This document shows, piece after piece, positions 12,571 to 22,178 of a DNA stretch of 64,000 nt (positions within the stretch are counted from its first letter, which is position 1; the number at the start of each line of letters is the position of its first letter). The position numbers were made by a program, and so were the translations under genes. The notes beneath the pieces were generated by a model. It worked only from the letters and a program-made list of their open reading frames with translations. It had not been told where the DNA came from and searched no databases. Source of the DNA: Oxyruncus cristatus (lineage: Eukaryota > Chordata > Aves > Passeriformes > Cotingidae); NCBI GenBank assembly GCA_013399855.1, contig VXAY01003738.1, forward strand, positions 283,485-347,484, read 5' to 3'.

Positions 12571-15500
12571 AGTCATCCTGCCACAGGCACAGCAGCCACC
12601 GTAAGGTCATCACCACACAGTGATGCTGGGATCAGTTCCACACAGCTCTCTTTCTCCAGGGAAGAAGCAGGCACAAGAACAACTCCCACAGCCATAAATC
12701 TGAAGAAAGTGAGAACATATCAGCTCAGGCAGGATCAGCACTTGGTGCTGCAGAGGCAGCAGCTGTACAAGGCGTGCTCCAGCTAGCAACCATCACACCC
12801 TTCACCACAACTTCCCCCCCATCAGCTGACAGACAGGACTTCTCCTCACACACGTACAATGTCACCCACAAATGGGTCACCAAACCTCTGACCCAGTCTA
12901 CACAGCAGCCAGGCCTGCTCCACAAGACAGCCTGGCACCCAGTCAGCCAGGCTTGGCAGGCACGCCTGGACAGCAAGCAGGCAGGGGAAACAAACAGCAG
13001 ATGGCTTTCCCTATCTCCACAACAATTTAATCGCGGTGGCCGTGACAATGCTGACGTGCTCCAAGCCATCTCTTGTGCCTCCAGTGTGGCAAGGTGAGCG
13101 AGCTGCTCTTTTCAAGGGCAGCCCTTGTGACCGGCCAAGAAGCATTTTAAGGGTCTGTAGCCAGGACACAAAATACACTTACTCAACTCGAACTTCAAAA
13201 GAGGAACAGAGCAAGACAGATCTGGCCAGGTCAGGAATAAAGGAAAAGCACTTTGCGTTGCAGGAGTGTTGTGACACTGGAAGTCAAGAATATGGGATAA
13301 GCGCCCAGTGCCACTGCCCAGCTCCCCTGCGGACATATGCAAACTGGCCTGGCAGCTTAGCAAATGCCTCAAATCAGGCTGCCCAAAATAGAAACAAGTA
13401 AAATTAGTTGCTACTTTGGAAATGTATTTCTTCATTTTCTTTTTATGAACCATAAAACCAGATAAAAACGTCTGCACACTGTACAGGGCAATGTGACAGC
13501 TTTGTTAACAGGAGGCCCTTAGATATTGAGATGTTAGCAGATAGAGATCTCATTTAAAGGTGGAAGCATTCTCCACTCTATAGTTAGTGCTGATCTACAT
13601 TTGTGTAACCTAAAGCCAGGCTCCTCTGCAATAAAGGGGATGTGGAGATGCCATAACTGACACATGGGCAAATCCAAAAGGAAGGCAAAGACAGCAATTA
13701 TCCTTCTGATAAAGAACAAAGACTATTAAATGTGTCATCTTCTCCCAGTCTTGATAGAAATTAGGAAACAAACAAAAAAAGTTTAAATTAGTTGTGGTTT
13801 TTGCTCCCTAGCAAGACAAAACTAAAAAAACCAAGTGTACCATGGTTGATTTTAGATTTCCTGGAGGGTAGAGCTAACATCAGTTCTCTAGGCTAGTCTA
13901 CAAACAAGAGCTCTTTGACATATCTAAGGGACTTACATACATGGATGCAGGAGTAGTTAAAGAAAACAGCTGTAATTATTTCCAAACCTGTATAAATCAC
14001 AACAGGGGAGCAGTGGGAAGCAGGGATAGAGAGCTAGAGCTTGACAAATGGACAAGACAAAACCACTGGAAAAAAACTGTGGGATGTTGTAAGCAAGCTA
14101 ATGAAGAGTAGAAATAAATAAAGTATGATAAATAGATTATATATTAAAATATCTATAAAGCAATCCAAAATAACAGCTTTCTCCTTTGATGTGAATATCT
14201 GTTTTGGTTTCATGTTTATGGCACTACTGAGCCCCAAACAAATGAGATGAAAAGTGGAGAGGGTTATGTAGATAACACTGTTAGGGAAGGAAGAAATAAA
14301 GGAAGGTACTGTTTCTCTTTCCTTTTACTCTCAGTATTTTGATTCCCTAAACATGAGGGTGAGGGAACTCTAAAGCTGTTAGTGACTTTGAAAACTTAAG
14401 TTTTGTTCCCGAGATCCAAAAACCCCTTTCACAAAACGTTCATCCTCTGTATTGTGCTTCACCATCTAGAGCCAGAGCACAAAGGGCAGCTGTTTCCAAC
14501 GTGTGTGTGTACAGGCACACACTCACAAACCAGAGCTGTGGCAGAGCTGTGCGGGGAGCAGATAATTACAGCAAATAAAAGGCAGCTCTGGATATAACAA
14601 TGTGGAAGCAAATTCAATTGCTAAAGACATTGGCTGCAAACAGCCTTCAGAAACAAAGAACCAGCCACATTAGAGCAATCTTTCATACTTCTATAAAATA
14701 AGTAATTGAGTCATGGACAGGGTAAAACCTGGGAGCACAAAGAGAGATCACAAGTCGAAGCTGGAAACTGTCCCAATGGTTCCATATTTCAGCTCCCTCT
14801 CCGTTTGCTGTTCTTCCTGCTCAGGGTTTAAGCACAGCACCAAAGCTCGTTATTAGTCTATAATCAAGGCCATTAGAGCTCTCGAATTCAACCTGAAGAG
14901 GCGCTGGGCGAAACCTGGCAAGGCAGCAATAACGATCTCCTCTGAGTAATCAGAGTATTGCTCCACATGGTGCTGATAGAAAACGGTCCCTTTGTGCCCA
15001 GGGGCCTGTGAGAGGGCTCATTTGAGAGAAAATGTTATCTTACACACTATAAATACGTGAAAATAAGATTAGAGGCAACTGTTGTGACAGCAATTAGTTT
15101 GCCGTGTCAATACACCCCCTCACACTCTACCCAGATTTTTAGCTCACTAGTGACTCAGAAGCAAGAGTGACGTTGGTGACGTTGCCATATCCCCTCCTTG
15201 TCTGCCTTTCCCATCCACTTCTGCTATCCAAGGACTGCCCTCACCCTCACCTGACTTCACCTTGGCTATCAGAGATACAGTCAAGCACTCTGCCAGTATT
15301 TGGGAACAGTGCAGAGCAGGCTTCTTTATTGTCCTAGTTTAACTCCACGACATCACAGTAAATGTTAAACAGGAGTAATGTTAACACAAAAGTAGACATT
15401 TGAAGCATTTCCAATGAAAATCAAATACAGTCACCCATTTTAACTCCTGCCATATTATTACATATTAGTAATAATCCTCAGCATTCTGTTAGATAATTGT

Positions 15501-18500
15501 CTGCATTCATTACTTTCAGTAAGAAAGAAGCCACTGAGTGGGAGAGAAATAACCTTTTTTTTACATTACTCTGGGTTAGATATTTAATAGAGTTATTTCC
15601 CAGATAACCCAGTAGTTATTTTTATTTGTGTGTCATTGCCTTAACTATAAATAAATATCCAAAACTGGATCTGAGGTGAAAATTATCTCTCTTTGGTGAA
15701 GACCCAAAACTATCACGTAACTGCTACAAAATGCAAGAGATGCATAAGGGCACACTGCAAAATATAATTACTGGCCATAAAGCTATTGATGGGCAAAGTA
15801 TGGTCTACTTACTTCTTAAAGAAAAACAAAAAACATTGTCATGTCAGCTTGCCTCACAGTCAAAATTTGGCTGGACACTCTCAAGAGCCAGGGGTAATGT
15901 ATTTTCCCTGGGATAAAGTATTTTAAAATATAGGTAATGGGAGACAACATCCTTGGGCAGTAACTCCCAGATTTGAATGAGGATGTACAGAAAACCTAAA
16001 TCAAGACCTTTGTGCTCCCATAAGTTCTTCCAGCTCTGTCTCTGGAAGCACTTCCCAAGGATGACTCAGTATCTGCAAAATAATTGTTCTTCTCTGAGAC
16101 ACCCTTCACAAGACACAGCAAGGGTTGTGAATGATAGAGTAAAACAACTCTTACATTCTTTGTACCTTTTATGAGAGGGTTGACTTCTGCTGAGACTCCT
16201 GAATTACAGGGACTAGAGAGGTCTGGCTGGTGCCACCCTTGAGCAGCACCAGTTAGCCAGAAGACAGGGTGGAAGGGGAGGAGGCAGCAATGCCATGAGC
16301 CGATTGCATTGCCTATGTACCCACCACCTGTGCAGAGCAGGGGGGAAGCCTGCACCCTTTCAGGGACAGCCCTGGCACCACGCAATACACTCCCACACAC
16401 ACTCCCAACTCCCAGATGGCCTCCAAACCACCCTTCCAACATTCATTATTTTAGGATTTTCAGTAATTAAGTCATAGAGCCCAAATTTTTTGCCTCACAG
16501 TCAGGAGTGCAACTCCCTGTCTTGTAAAAAGCAAGAAAAAACACAAACCCAACAGACAAATGTCCCTCCCAAAACAAAAATAGTCATAAATAAACATTCC
16601 TGTTCCTACAGCAATTCAAAATACTGCCCATGAGTGTGTTCTGCTGACAGCTCTGTGTTTTAACCTACTGCTTTTCCTCACCCTGAGTCTGGCAGGAAAC
16701 AAAAGCAGGAAAGGAAATCATCTGTGTGCAGGCAAGTAGCTGAAATTAAGGGCAACAAGAGACGCAACAATGCAACAAAAGGCACAGGCAACGTCACCCC
16801 AATACTACAGGCAAACTGAGAGCTGACATTTCCAGCTCACTTGACAAGCTGTCACGTTGGGATTTGTATTTTGCTGTTGCTCACAATATAGCACTGGGAC
16901 TCCAGTAACTCAGTGGAAGGGAAAAGGCAGATACAGAGCTTCAGCCCAGTTCAGTGATGAGTTCCTTTAAGCTCAAGAACCGATCATTCAGGACACCTTC
17001 TTTTAGAGACATGGATATCAGGGTACATCATTACATCTACCCTGCAAATCTACACGTTGAGGAGCTGCCTTTGCTTTAAACCTACTGAAGTGAGGGAAGA
17101 AAGACAGTGAGCTGCAGGAGAAAATTCTCTCAATTTCTGTCCTTCCTGGGAAGAGAAGATTGGGCAAAAAGATTAATCAGATAAATTGAACCGTGTTAGA
17201 GATAGAGATCAGAGCTTAGTAAGCCCTCAGGTAAGCACTTGCATTTAAATGCCTATAGCAACTCAGTAAACTCTGGGCAACATAGACATTGAACAGGCAT
17301 TTCTGAAGCCTAGCACAGAAAGACAAGGGCTTTTATGCTTGCCTGCTTGCTTTTAACAGTGGCTACACAATCCTTACATTCTATAATTTACAATTTTCTC
17401 ATTGAAGTCTTTTACATGAAAGTTCTGTAATAGCCTGCATTGTTTGTCCCATCCCATGATGTTGACTCACAGGCAGGACTGACAAAATCACCAGAACCAG
17501 CTGTGTGCCCCAACCTCAATCACACAGGATTCCAACTTCCCATAAACCAGGCCTGGAGTTGCTGCAGTTCAGAGCAAGCCACGCACAGGCAAAACAAACA
17601 TCTGTGCTGCTCTAAAGCAAAACAGCCTGCTCTGAACTGGAGTGGTTTGGCCTCTGCTGGTTCACCTCTGCCACCCCACCCAAAAATGTCCTGGAGTTGT
17701 GACCCTCTGCTGCTCCCAGTGTAAGTTACCCCATGACTCACAACCCTGCATTAGTTGGTACATCTCCACATCTGCCAAAAGTTGACCTGTTTTGTGAAGC
17801 TGTCAGGTCAACGTGATGAGTCACCGGAACGGCTGAATCACCCCTTTTCCAGCACACTGGCTGCTGTCATTGTCCCAGCTCTGAATCTATCCTTGCCTCC
17901 GTGTCTCACCACATTGGCCTACATGGAGCTGGTATTGAAGTTCCTGGAAGCCAGGGAGGCTTTATTACTGAGGTAAGGCATTGGGAAAAAAGGTGCGAGC
18001 AGACCTTTATGGGCAGGGGCACTACCTGCAAAATAAGGAGTCCACCAGACTCCAAAGAAAAGTCAACAGAAAGCCAAACTTTACCATGAGCACAGACACT
18101 GCTTCAAGTCTGTTAAAAGCAAATCCTTTCTAGTGGCACTCATAAGTTTAATAAAATTAACCCCCCAGGCCAGACTTTAGGGAAGGAGGTAAGTCCCAGT
18201 TATCATGCTTTCTCAGCAGTCTCATTGAACTGAGAGACAAGGAGTAAAAATAAATCTGAGTGACAGGCTCCTGCTTCACATCTGAGGCTGACATCTAGCT
18301 ATAACATCAGGTAAGTGCAGGATCAACATGATTGAGAGGTATCAAAAGAGATGAGATACTGTGCAGGATCAGTTCTTCTCTCCCTGAAAGGAAAGATATT
18401 TTTAAAAAGGCTCAAGAACCAAAGGGCAAAAAAATCCAGGGTATAACCTTTTTTAAAAAAAGATTATGCTTTTAAACCAGATGTTATTCTAAAGAGTAGC

Positions 18501-18868
18501 CTTGTGACACAAAGGACTAAAAATGGCACAACTGATAACAAAATACAGATCTCTCTTTCATAGATTCAGTTCATCCTCACAGTTCTGTACCAAGACCACG
18601 CAGGTTAGTCTTCTCCTACCTCCAGTCCCTGTGCTCTTGCTCCTTAATCTCTAAATAAATCTCTGATTCTCATGCCATGCTGTCAGTAACAAATGGCACA
18701 AGGCTGGGCTAATGTTTCTTTCCCTTCCTGGTCTGCAATAATACACATCACACCTTTACAGCTTCCATCACTGCTTGCCTGTTTATTTCTCAAGGCACTT
18801 TACCCACGCTTGCCCAAAGGAAACAGACTTCCCAGTTTCACTTCCTGGCAGACATGAACAGTCAAATG
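12571..18868. other. Single-copy sequence with a GC-richer start, no gene seen
   Basis: About 6.3 kb without recognisable exons. The first 800 bases are richer in GC and have overlapping open frames of up to 121 codons on both strands, none resembling a known family. A regulatory-looking block lies at about 14860-15190 and is listed separately. The longest frame (148 codons, minus strand, 15996-16442) is low-complexity in character and is not convincing as a gene. Confidence 0.5.
14860..15190. promoter_or_regulatory. Candidate conserved non-coding element with AP-1 and tandem CRE-like sites
   Basis: This block is free of repeats and keeps many CpGs (for example GGCGCTGGGCGAAACC and ACGATC) in an otherwise AT-rich, CpG-poor setting. 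It ends with TGACTCA at 15151-15157, a perfect AP-1 heptamer. Two abutting copies of GTGACGTTG (15167-15175 and 15176-15184) follow, each holding a TGACG CREB/ATF half-site. The regulatory reading is inference from base composition and motifs, and no conservation data were available. Confidence 0.3.
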
Positions 18869-18999
18869 AATCAAATACCAGGCTGAGAATATTGCAAGGA
18901 AATGTTTCAATACCAGTAATTTTACTGAACAGCAAAGTAAATCAAACATTAGCTGTGAATAGGGCAAGGAAATGTTTCAATACCAGTGATTTTTGCATC
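18869..18999. repeat. Imperfect tandem duplication, 70-bp period
   Basis: The block GCAAGGAAATGTTTCAATAC occurs at 18894 and again at 18964. Each copy is preceded by a diverged AATCAAA...GAATA segment and followed by CAGT(A/G)ATTTT. The two copies are clearly related but have diverged, so the duplication is not recent. It ends about 150 bp before the first LTR. Confidence 0.8.
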
Positions 19000-19148
19000 T
19001 AAGCTGAAAAAAAAAAAGGGAGGATGAAAAACATTTATTACATGAGTTTTGCAAAAAAAGTGTGGCTTCCCTCTACCACCCTCACTGCAAACCACGTATA
19101 TTGGGACTAGTCAGCTATTTCCACTGCTCTCAGCTTGTATCTCCCATG

Positions 19149-19153
19149 CCATA
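19149..19153 (+). repeat. Target-site duplication, left copy (CCATA)
   Basis: CCATA directly precedes the LTR start and is repeated exactly at 20101-20105 directly after its end. A perfect 5-bp duplication fits retroviral integrase action and marks both LTR boundaries. Confidence 0.88.
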
Positions 19154-19216
19154 TGTTATGGGTTCACTTGTTCTAAAACTAAATATGAATTTTTTCCCTT
19201 CCCCCTGCCTCATGGT

Positions 19217-19240
19217 GGGGGGGTGGGGGTGGGGTGACGT
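19217..19240 (+). promoter_or_regulatory. Predicted G-quadruplex run followed by TGACGT element (LTR A)
   Basis: Runs of 7, 5 and 4 G residues separated by single T residues lie at 19217-19234. The 7-G run can split into two tracts, which satisfies a four-tract G-quadruplex pattern with one-base loops. TGACGT follows at once (19235-19240), a CREB/ATF-type half element. The position in the LTR 5' part (U3) suits an enhancer role, but this is prediction only. Confidence 0.5.
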
Positions 19241-19733
19241 TTGAATGGGCAGGTTGGTTTTGCCTTGGGTATTTGCAAAAACACAAAAGAAGTGGCCACA
19301 GTTTGACATTCCAAGCTAATAGCTCAGGGAGAGGGGAAGGAGGACACTCAGTTTTTGGTGGCTGCGGGGACAAGGAAGGGTGTGTGTGGCAAGAGTTGGG
19401 AGGCTGCTTGGTTCTCAGGCTGGCTGCCTAGTTTGCCGGTACGTTTTTTTCTGCCCCCGCCCCGCCTGGGTGGACTTTGCTTGGATTTCATCAGAAAGGA
19501 ACCATTTTTGTTTTTGGGAAGAGAGAGAGAGCCACCTTTGTTTTCCCTTCCCCAGCTCCTGTGTTTTTGGTAGCAGTTTTAGTGCACCTCTGCAAAGGAA
19601 AGGGGGAGTCACACGGCCAGCAGCAGACATCCTGAGTTTTCCTTTAGGAAGAATCCTTTCTTTCTTCTTCTTCCCCCCCGCCTCACCCCCCAAGCACACC
19701 CGGGGCAGGCCACTACATGGTGACTGCCAGAGC

Positions 19734-19756
19734 CCAACAGCGCCCCCTGCTGACTG
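19734..19756 (-). promoter_or_regulatory. Predicted CTCF site A1 in LTR A
   Basis: The plus strand contains AGCGCCCCCTGCTGACTG. The reverse complement, CAGTCAGCAGGGGGCGCT, matches the vertebrate CTCF core (CCASYAGRKGGCRS) at 13 of 14 positions by my count. The single mismatch is the first C of the CCA. The motif's conventional orientation is the minus strand. Binding is not shown. Confidence 0.6.
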
Positions 19757-19790
19757 ACCCCAAGCGCAGCAGGCTCTGACCTCCAGCGAT

Positions 19791-19813
19791 CCAACAGCGC
19801 CCCCTGCTGACTG
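19791..19813 (-). promoter_or_regulatory. Predicted CTCF site A2 in LTR A
   Basis: This is an exact second copy of the 23-bp block of site A1, starting 57 bp later in the same orientation. The DNA between the two copies is not itself a duplicate, so only the motif-bearing segment is repeated. Confidence 0.6.
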
Positions 19814-19951
19814 TGGTTAGAATTGCACCAAAAAGCACAAACTGAACTGTTCATTTTTCATTGAAAGGGATTTTTGGGTACAGGATTATTGTTTGGTTGG
19901 GGTTTTTGTTTTGTGTTCTGTTGTTGTTCTGCCAATATCCATATATCCTTT

Positions 19952-19957
19952 AATAAA
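19952..19957 (+). terminator. Polyadenylation signal AATAAA in LTR A
   Basis: AATAAA sits about 145 bp before the LTR end, preceded by CCATATATCCTTT. The matching element in LTR B is at 60674-60679. In a retroviral LTR this places the R/U5 boundary a short distance downstream and fixes the plus-strand orientation. Confidence 0.75.
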
Positions 19958-20100
19958 GGGCTGTTATTTTCTTTTTCTCCACATTTTCTCAATTGGAGCC
20001 TCTTAATTTAGGATTTACAATTGCTTAGAGGGAGGAGTTTTGGTCTTCCTTATAACTCATCCTCCTTAGTAAAACACTTCTCTCTCATTAAAATGAGACA

Positions 20101-20105
20101 CCATA
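20101..20105 (+). repeat. Target-site duplication, right copy (CCATA)
   Basis: This is an exact copy of the five bases at 19149-19153. It follows directly after the terminal CA of LTR A. Confidence 0.88.
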
Positions 20106-20489
20106 ACCAAGCCTCCACTGAGAAGCTCGCTGACCTTGTGCCCTGTTTAAAGCAGTCACTACGTCAGTTGATCACTGTCATCAACATGGCACGACAGAAC
20201 CACCACCCCATCACTCTTCGCAAGCCTTCTCCTTCCTCCCTGACAGTCATGGGCGCAAAGCTTGGAGCACACTCTTTCCAGGGGAATAACAATGTGCTGG
20301 TTCTTAGAGGTCAGCAAAGGGCGATTTCCAAACATTAAAAAAATATTACTATGCCCCTATAAATGGCCATTTTGGGGCATAAGCTGGAGTTGGGGACATC
20401 TTATCTTGTTGCATGAGTAACATACACATTCTGGAGAATATCCATAAGAGAGATGGGAGTCTGGCCAAATGCAGGGAGGGTCTTTGCTA
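20106..20489. other. Single-copy sequence, no gene seen
   Basis: The stretch lies between the LTR and a probable old CR1. One open frame crosses from the LTR end into it (20021-20338), but that frame is a chance junction of LTR and flank. Confidence 0.5.
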
Positions 20490-20690
20490 AGATGACAGGA
20501 TGAGGCGCTTAAGCATATGTATTTGAAGATGAGAAGGCTACAGGGGGGATCTTCTTGTGCTCTGTAAGTACCTTAAGGGGGATCACAAGGATCTGGTGGA
20601 CGGATAAATTCGAACTAAGCAGCAACAGAACAACATGGGGACAATCCTAGGCTTTAAAATGGAAGTAATTTATATTAAACAAAACCGTGG
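20490..20690 (+). mobile_element. Probable old, diverged CR1 fragment
   Basis: The order GATGAGAAGGCTACAGGGGG, ATCTTCTTGTGCTCTGTAAG, TACCTTAAGGGGGATCACAA resembles the CR1 stretch encoding EKRRL..DL...YKYLKGG. It then loses similarity. Divergence is high and no 3' terminus is visible, so the assignment is uncertain. An unrelated retroelement remnant is possible. Confidence 0.45.
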
Positions 20691-21064
20691 TGATTTAGCC
20701 AAAGTGGGCTGCTATCTAGCTATGTGGAATTTTTCTGTCCAGGAGACCTCTGAAGCATATAAATAATGCAAGAGCCAAGAAAATAGAAACAGATTGTTTG
20801 GATACCAGTGATTTCTATGGATATGTATGAGATTAGATGCCCAAACATGACACTTTTGCTCATGCATACAGGGCCTATGTTCAGCATCAGTAAGGAATAT
20901 CCTTTACTCAAGTTACTACATGGAGTTAGAGAGATAGAAACTTCAGAGAGATGGTAGGGGGAAAAAAAGGACATAGCCTCAATAAACAGATCATGTGGAA
21001 TATTTTTCTAGCACCCAACCATACAGAATAATTTCTAATACACATACAGAAACATCAAAGACAC

Positions 21065-21114
21065 ACTTATTGCACCATCCTTAAATGACACTTATTGCAC
21101 CATCCTTAAATGAC
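21065..21114. repeat. Perfect tandem duplication, two copies of 25 bp
   Basis: The unit starting ACTTATTGCACCATCC and ending TTAAATGAC occurs at 21065-21089 and again at 21090-21114 without a mismatch. Perfect identity suggests a recent event that could be variable between individuals. Confidence 0.92.
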
Positions 21115-21889
21115 ATGGGAGAGCAAGAAGTTAAAATGTCTCTCACCTGCCTGTCAAAGTCTAACCTAAAGGGTGTAGGGACCCTCCCTGCTTCCTGACT
21201 CCTGCAGCTACCTCTGTGCTTTGGGTCTGGTACCAAAATCCTGCCATTCTGTTCCAAACATACTCTAAAAGTTAGACCAGCACAGGTTAAGTGTTTGAAA
21301 TTCAAGATTTCCCTGGATCGGAAAAGGGAGTAGAGGCAAGTTTCACCAGGCATCTCTCAGGGGCTGCAATTCAGAACATCCCTACCTTATTACCACTGTG
21401 CAGAATAGACCACCGTTAGAATTTAATTTATCCAGTGGCAATGTTTTGCTACTAATTGCCCAACACCTGCTGTGAGGTGACAGTGGTAGTGACAGGAGGA
21501 GCGATACCGGGAGCCGGGTAAGGCACGTCACCTCTCAGGAAAGCTGTACACCTTGCATGTGCTAAACCCAACATGTCAGCCTCGGCTCTGCCCACTCTTC
21601 ATGTCCTCAGAGCTGGCTTCTGGCCTGGTTTGGCACAACCACCACCCTGGGGCTCAGGAAAAGGGACCCAGGGCCATGGGAAGCCGCCCAACAGGTGACA
21701 AAGGAGGGGACAGGCCTGAGCATCCCCATCACACACAGCCTGCTCACTAACAGGGGATTACTGTCTCGTTTCCCAGCACTGAACACCACAGCGTCATCAA
21801 AACACCCCTGTCTTTCTTTATCTGCACCTTGCAGATGTTCTTGATTTCACCAAACACTGAATGTCCAGCCTGTATTGCAGAGTAAAAGC

Positions 21890-22178
21890 AGAAAAAAAAT
21901 CTTTAGGCCCATCACAAGGGGTAATGACTTTAAACTAAAAGAAGGTTGATTTAAATTAGATACGCAGAAGATGCTTTTTATTATAAGGGTGCTGGAACAC
22001 TGGCACAGGTTTCCCACAGAGGCGGTGGATGCCCCATCCCTGGAAACACTCAAGGCCAGGTTGGATAGGACTCTGAGCAACTTGATATATTTGAAAATGT
22101 CGCTGCTTGTTGCAAGGGGCTGAACTAGATGACCTCTAAAGGTCCCTTCCAACCCAAACCATTCTATGATTCTATTAC
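21890..22178 (+). mobile_element. CR1 3'-end fragment
   Basis: The blocks GACTTTAAACTAAAAGAAGG, TTTAAATTAGATACGCAGAA, GGCGGTGGATGCCCCATCCC and CTCAAGGCCAGGTTGGATAG lead to GACCTCTAAAGGTCCCTTCC and the terminus CATTCTATGATTCTATTA. This is the last part of ORF2 plus the 3' UTR, with the frame lost. The well-kept tail marks the 3' end of the insertion near 22178. Confidence 0.94.

Larger units (their letters stand above)
19154..20100 (+). mobile_element. Solo LTR of an avian endogenous retrovirus (copy A)
   Basis: This 947-bp unit starts TGTTATGGGTTC, ends ATGAGACA and is flanked by the 5-bp duplication CCATA. Its sequence recurs at 59843-60817 with roughly 95% identity by eye. It has a polyadenylation signal AATAAA at 19952-19957, a G-run cluster near the 5' end and two CTCF-like sites in the middle. 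No primer-binding site, gag, pol or env sequence follows it, so internal sequence has been lost by LTR-LTR recombination. A 5-bp duplication is more usual for ERVL-like elements than for gammaretroviral (4 bp) or beta/alpharetroviral (6 bp) ones, so class III is a tentative guess. Short open frames inside are not coding. Confidence 0.92.

Noticed and set aside
13036..13477. Overlapping 121-codon open frames on both strands
   Set aside because: Opposite-strand overlap of equal length in a GC-richer patch is typical of chance. No recognised motif.
15996..16442. 148-codon minus-strand open frame
   Set aside because: No domain, Gly/Ser/Leu-rich composition and no splice or promoter context. Its length is compatible with chance in a GC-richer patch.
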